The notes under the pieces were generated by a model. That model was not told where the DNA came from. It searched no databases and worked only from the letters and a program-made list of their open reading frames with translations. Below, piece by piece: positions 61,047-64,000 of a stretch of DNA of 64,000 nucleotides (position 1 is its first letter; each line of letters begins with the position of its first letter). Both the position numbers and the translations under genes were made by a program. Source of the DNA: JAUILH01 sp965230535 (GTDB lineage Bacteria > Bacteroidota > Bacteroidia > Flavobacteriales_D > JAUILH01); the NCBI GenBank assembly GCA_965230535.1, contig OZ246009.1, positions 682,001-746,000 on the forward strand, given 5' to 3'.

Positions 61047-62056
61047 AGTGGATGCACAAAATATTGACCTCATTGAGTATGATCATTTTGACGAGTGCCA
61101 CCTGGTCACAGGGGTGCAGTGATCCCGGAATTTGTACAATTGGTGCGCTGAACAGTGATGTTACCAAAGATTCTGTGAGTTCCATAAATTTTGTGGAAGC
61201 AGATCTTGATGCTTTGTTGAATGCGAAAATTGCAAGTGAAAAATGGCGTTTCGAACTGGCAAGTGCTTATAGCAGAGGCCAGACAGAAATTAATATTTAC
61301 CAAACTGTGTTTAAAGCGTCCGTGAGAATCAAAGAGAAGATGCAAATGAACCTCAAGTTGCCTTATACTATGTATTTCGGGGAACTTGGAAACATTAACG
61401 GTCTTGGAGATCTGACTTTGAGTCTTCAAAACACCATTTTCTCAGGAAAGAACAAAAGATTTGCCTATACATTGGCTGTGGTAGTCCCTACGAGTAATGC
61501 CGATCAAATGAAAGATGGACATGCCTTGCCAATGGCTTACCAAACTTCTTTGGGAAGTTTTAACTCTGTCATTGGTGTGTCTGCCGCGATCAATACTTGG
61601 AGCTTTAGCATAGGTTATCAGCATAGTTTTGGAACCAATGACAATGCTTTTGACCCAAGGGTGCTTACGCAGGACCCAACAGATCCTCTGTATCATCACC
61701 TCAATGAAGAAAGGTTGAATTACGCTCCGGGAATTAATCTGGAAAGAGGAAGTGACCTGGCTTTTAGAGTGGAAAAACGCTTTAAAATCAAAAAAAGATG
61801 GAGTGCCGTACTTGGTGTATTGCCTCTGTACAGGTTGCAAAAATCTAAGGTGACCGGCCTGGATGGGAATACGGCAGCATTGGATAATACATCCGGTCTT
61901 ACCTTAAACCTAACCGGTGGAGGGCGCTATGAGATAAACAAGAATTGGATTTTTAGAGCCAATATTGGTGTACCCACTATCCAGAGAAGCGTGATGGCTG
62001 ATGGCCTGAAACGCCATTTTGTTGGAATCCTCGCTTTGGCTTATCGAATTTGGTAG
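61043..62056 (+). CDS. Predicted outer-membrane beta-barrel protein
   Basis: A 337-residue protein with a signal peptide (to 'SATWSQ', about residue 23) and a body of alternating strands: 'KMQMNLKLPYTMYFGELGN', 'GDLTLSLQNTIFSGKN', 'YTLAVVVPTS', 'WSFSIGYQHSFG', ending 'HFVGILALAYRIW'. This suits an outer-membrane barrel of 12-14 strands. No specific family recognised. It is translationally coupled to the YfiR-like gene (ATGA overlap), so they probably work together. Confidence 0.72.
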   Translation: MKWMHKILTSLSMIILTSATWSQGCSDPGICTIGALNSDVTKDSVSSINFVEADLDALLNAKIASEKWRFELASAYSRGQTEINIYQTVFKASVRIKEKMQMNLKLPYTMYFGELGNINGLGDLTLSLQNTIFSGKNKRFAYTLAVVVPTSNADQMKDGHALPMAYQTSLGSFNSVIGVSAAINTWSFSIGYQHSFGTNDNAFDPRVLTQDPTDPLYHHLNEERLNYAPGINLERGSDLAFRVEKRFKIKKRWSAVLGVLPLYRLQKSKVTGLDGNTAALDNTSGLTLNLTGGGRYEINKNWIFRANIGVPTIQRSVMADGLKRHFVGILALAYRIW

Positions 62057-62134
62057 AGAATTAGCCGTTCATGAAATTTTAGCCCATTCAATCAAAATCT
62101 TCCGTATTTTTAGGTCGATCTGAAATTTACCATA

Positions 62135-63913
62135 ATGAAAAAAATTGCACTTCTTTTGACCTGTGCATTGTCCACAGGTGTCTTTGCTCAAGTCAATCAC
62201 CTTGAAGAATATCTTGAAGAAAAAGTACGAAACGAGCAAATAAGAAACTTTCTGTTGAACCATGCAGAAGCATACCAGGAAGCCAAATCAAAAAATGAGA
62301 TTTATGTTCCGGATGGACCAACCATTGAGGAGTTCATGGAAAAGAACAATATCAACCTCAACAAAAACACCAGAGCAATAGAATATGATTTCTCTGTAAC
62401 AGGAGGTGCTGAACCATTCATTGCCATTAACCCTAATGATCCTAATCATGTCGTGGTAACTTATATGTCTGCTGCAGATTCTGATTACCCAATCTATGTG
62501 AGTTTTGATGCAGGCTTTAGCTGGACGCCAAGTGGCTTTAGCAGTTTAACTGAGTTAGATAACCAATATCCGGGAGCCAGTGTGTTTGGAGGAGGAGACC
62601 CGGTATTTGCCTTTGATGATAATGGAAATCTTCATATGACCTATATCTATGTGCATGGAGCAGGACTCAACTTTGTGGCCGGAATGTACTATGTGAATTC
62701 AACAGATGGTGGTCTTACATTTAATGTACCCGGTGGGGGAGGACATATCGTGTATGAAGGAGATATATTGTCTTCAGATTTACTGGACAGACAGTGGATG
62801 CACTGCGACAAAACAGGAAGTGCGCATGATGGTACGCTATACATGAGTGCCGTGTATTTCGGTGGAGGATTTGGAACAGCCGGAGAATTGGTTCTTAAGA
62901 AAACACCCACAGACAGTGGCTTTTCATCATATACTGTGGCTGTACCTCATGCAGGTGGAAATTCGACTCAATTTGGAAACCTCAAGGTTGATGACAATGG
63001 GGTGGTGCACGTAGGATGTTTAGAAATGGATGGCAACGGAGTTGGACAGGTTGTGTATGTTCAATCTACGGATCAGGCAGCCACATTCTCAACGCCTTTA
63101 GCTGTTGCAAACGCTACTACAGCTTTACCAAATGGGGGGACCCACCTAATTCACGGAAGAGATAATTCTTCTGTAAGTACGGCTGTTGACGGAGACAATA
63201 TCTACATGGTGTGGACAGATATGAATACAACGGATGTACGTGCTTACCTGGCATATTCAACTGATGGAGGAAGTAATTTCTCAGCACCAATAGAGTTTGG
63301 ATATGATTTGTTTGGAGCCGGGTATTTTGACTTGATGCCAAATGTGGCAGCAGATGCAGGAAAAGCTTCTATTACCTGGTATCAGGTTGACTCCGTCACA
63401 CTTGAAGCCAACTACCTTATGGCAGAATTTGAAGCTGCTACGGGTACATTCTTAGGTCATAAAACAATCAGCAATGGTGCAACCGATTTTATGAATGAAA
63501 ACGCGCAGGATTTTTATGGTGACTACAATGCTTCTGAAAGACATAATTGTAATACTTACTCTGTATTTAGTGATGGAAGAAGTGGTTCACCGGTAGTATA
63601 TTTTGTGAATCAGGATGCGTGTGCTTTGGGAGTTGACGATATTTTACCAGTGAATGGTCAGCTTCAAATGGGAAGAATCTATCCTAATCCGGTTAACGAA
63701 ACACTGTCCTTAAGTGCCTCACATAAAACGGGTGCTTCTGTGATGATTGATGTGTTGGATGTCAATGGTAAAGTCATCATCCGTCAATCCAAGCAACTTG
63801 GCGTACAGGCTACAACTCACGAAATTAATGTAACTAATCTGGCCGCTGGCGTTTATCAATTGAGAGTTTCTTCTGATAAAGAATATGCAGTACAGGGCTT
63901 TGTGAAGAAGTAA
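62135..63913 (+). CDS. Secreted BNR-repeat protein with T9SS sorting domain
   Basis: A 592-residue protein with signal peptide (to 'GVFAQ', residue 19). The middle (about 80-500) has a sialidase-type beta propeller suggested by Asp-box-like motifs 'SFDAGFSWT', 'STDGGLTF' and 'STDGGSNFSAP'; no sialidase active-site arginines are evident by eye, so enzyme activity is unproven. The last 80 residues are a type A T9SS sorting domain: 'IYPNPVNETLSLSA', 'VLDVNGKVII', 'LAAGVYQLRV' and the end 'GFVKK'. A terminator follows. Confidence 0.83.
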   Translation: MKKIALLLTCALSTGVFAQVNHLEEYLEEKVRNEQIRNFLLNHAEAYQEAKSKNEIYVPDGPTIEEFMEKNNINLNKNTRAIEYDFSVTGGAEPFIAINPNDPNHVVVTYMSAADSDYPIYVSFDAGFSWTPSGFSSLTELDNQYPGASVFGGGDPVFAFDDNGNLHMTYIYVHGAGLNFVAGMYYVNSTDGGLTFNVPGGGGHIVYEGDILSSDLLDRQWMHCDKTGSAHDGTLYMSAVYFGGGFGTAGELVLKKTPTDSGFSSYTVAVPHAGGNSTQFGNLKVDDNGVVHVGCLEMDGNGVGQVVYVQSTDQAATFSTPLAVANATTALPNGGTHLIHGRDNSSVSTAVDGDNIYMVWTDMNTTDVRAYLAYSTDGGSNFSAPIEFGYDLFGAGYFDLMPNVAADAGKASITWYQVDSVTLEANYLMAEFEAATGTFLGHKTISNGATDFMNENAQDFYGDYNASERHNCNTYSVFSDGRSGSPVVYFVNQDACALGVDDILPVNGQLQMGRIYPNPVNETLSLSASHKTGASVMIDVLDVNGKVIIRQSKQLGVQATTHEINVTNLAAGVYQLRVSSDKEYAVQGFVKK

Positions 63914-63933
63914 TTCGTAAAGAAAGAACATAA

Positions 63934-63962
63934 AAAAAGCCTCTCGATTCGAGAGGCTTTTT
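63934..63962 (+). terminator. Intrinsic terminator, usable in both directions
   Basis: A nearly perfect palindrome (AAAAAGCCTCTCGA / TCGAGAGGCTTTTT) with A and T runs at its ends, 20 bases after the stop of the BNR-repeat gene. The remaining bases to the window end show nothing else. Confidence 0.88.
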
Positions 63963-64000
63963 CTTTATCTATTGTTTGACAAATCGTCGATTTATTTTTC

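Noticed and set aside
1..64000. Defence systems, prophage, CRISPR or insertion sequences
   Set aside because: I looked for transposase, integrase, nuclease or Cas motifs, repeat-spacer arrays and terminal inverted repeats and found none.

Overview
The window looks like a chromosomal segment of a Bacteroidota (Flavobacteriia-like) bacterium. Supporting signs are the gliding and type IX secretion (T9SS) genes gldB, gldC, gldK, gldL, gldM and gldN, a PorP/SprF protein, two cargo proteins with T9SS C-terminal sorting domains, genes without Shine-Dalgarno sequences, and promoter boxes of the Bacteroidota type (TTG/TTTG, about 20 bp, TAnnTTTG). Composition is moderately AT-rich and coding is dense, with no gap over 300 bp. 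I see no tRNA, rRNA, insertion sequence, prophage or CRISPR.

Layout. (a) 1-9.9 kb: a left-edge partial gene, a SUI1 factor, a DUF389 membrane protein, a membrane-anchored patatin, an AraC regulator divergent from a DUF1801 gene, an arginase-family enzyme, a papain-fold-like lipoprotein, nadE and an outer-membrane barrel. (b) 9.9-13 kb: gldB-gldC, an OlsB/GlsB-like N-acyltransferase and engB. (c) 13.2-29.2 kb: a compact dcw (division and cell wall) cluster, mraZ-rsmH-ftsL-ftsI-murE-mraY-murD-[orphan MurD C-domain]-ftsW-murG-murC-ftsQ-ftsA-ftsZ, with 1-29 bp overlaps at most junctions and a terminator after ftsZ. (d) 29.2-35.5 kb: yqeY, a TPR-SpoIIE phosphatase, a SIMPL protein, a T9SS cargo protein and a two-component system. 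(e) 35.7-39.9 kb: an accessory-looking block of two sister lipoproteins bracketing five tandem TonB-C-domain proteins, then a second gldN. (f) 40-46.8 kb, minus strand: miaB, sigma-54 activator, lptE, TPR protein, secG, then groES-groEL. (g) 46.9-57 kb: topA, a ureohydrolase-fold protein that has lost its metal ligands, then the T9SS/gliding operon sprF-gldK-gldL-gldM-gldN. (h) 57-64 kb: an ABC-F ATPase, a second SpoIIE-type phosphatase divergent from a YfiR-like/outer-membrane pair, and a T9SS-secreted BNR-repeat protein.

How the genes fit together. The dcw genes cover peptidoglycan precursor synthesis (MurE, MurD, MurC, MraY, MurG) and septation (FtsL, FtsI, FtsW, FtsQ, FtsA, FtsZ). The gld genes build the T9SS and gliding motor, which would export the two CTD proteins. 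The most unusual items are the free-standing MurD C-terminal domain inside the dcw operon, the five-gene array of secreted TonB C-domains without ExbB/ExbD, the nearly identical second GldN about 16 kb from the operon, the ureohydrolase pseudoenzyme between topA and the T9SS genes, and the phosphatase/YfiR/outer-membrane module. Coordinates and motifs were read by eye; family names rest on recognised motifs, not on searches.
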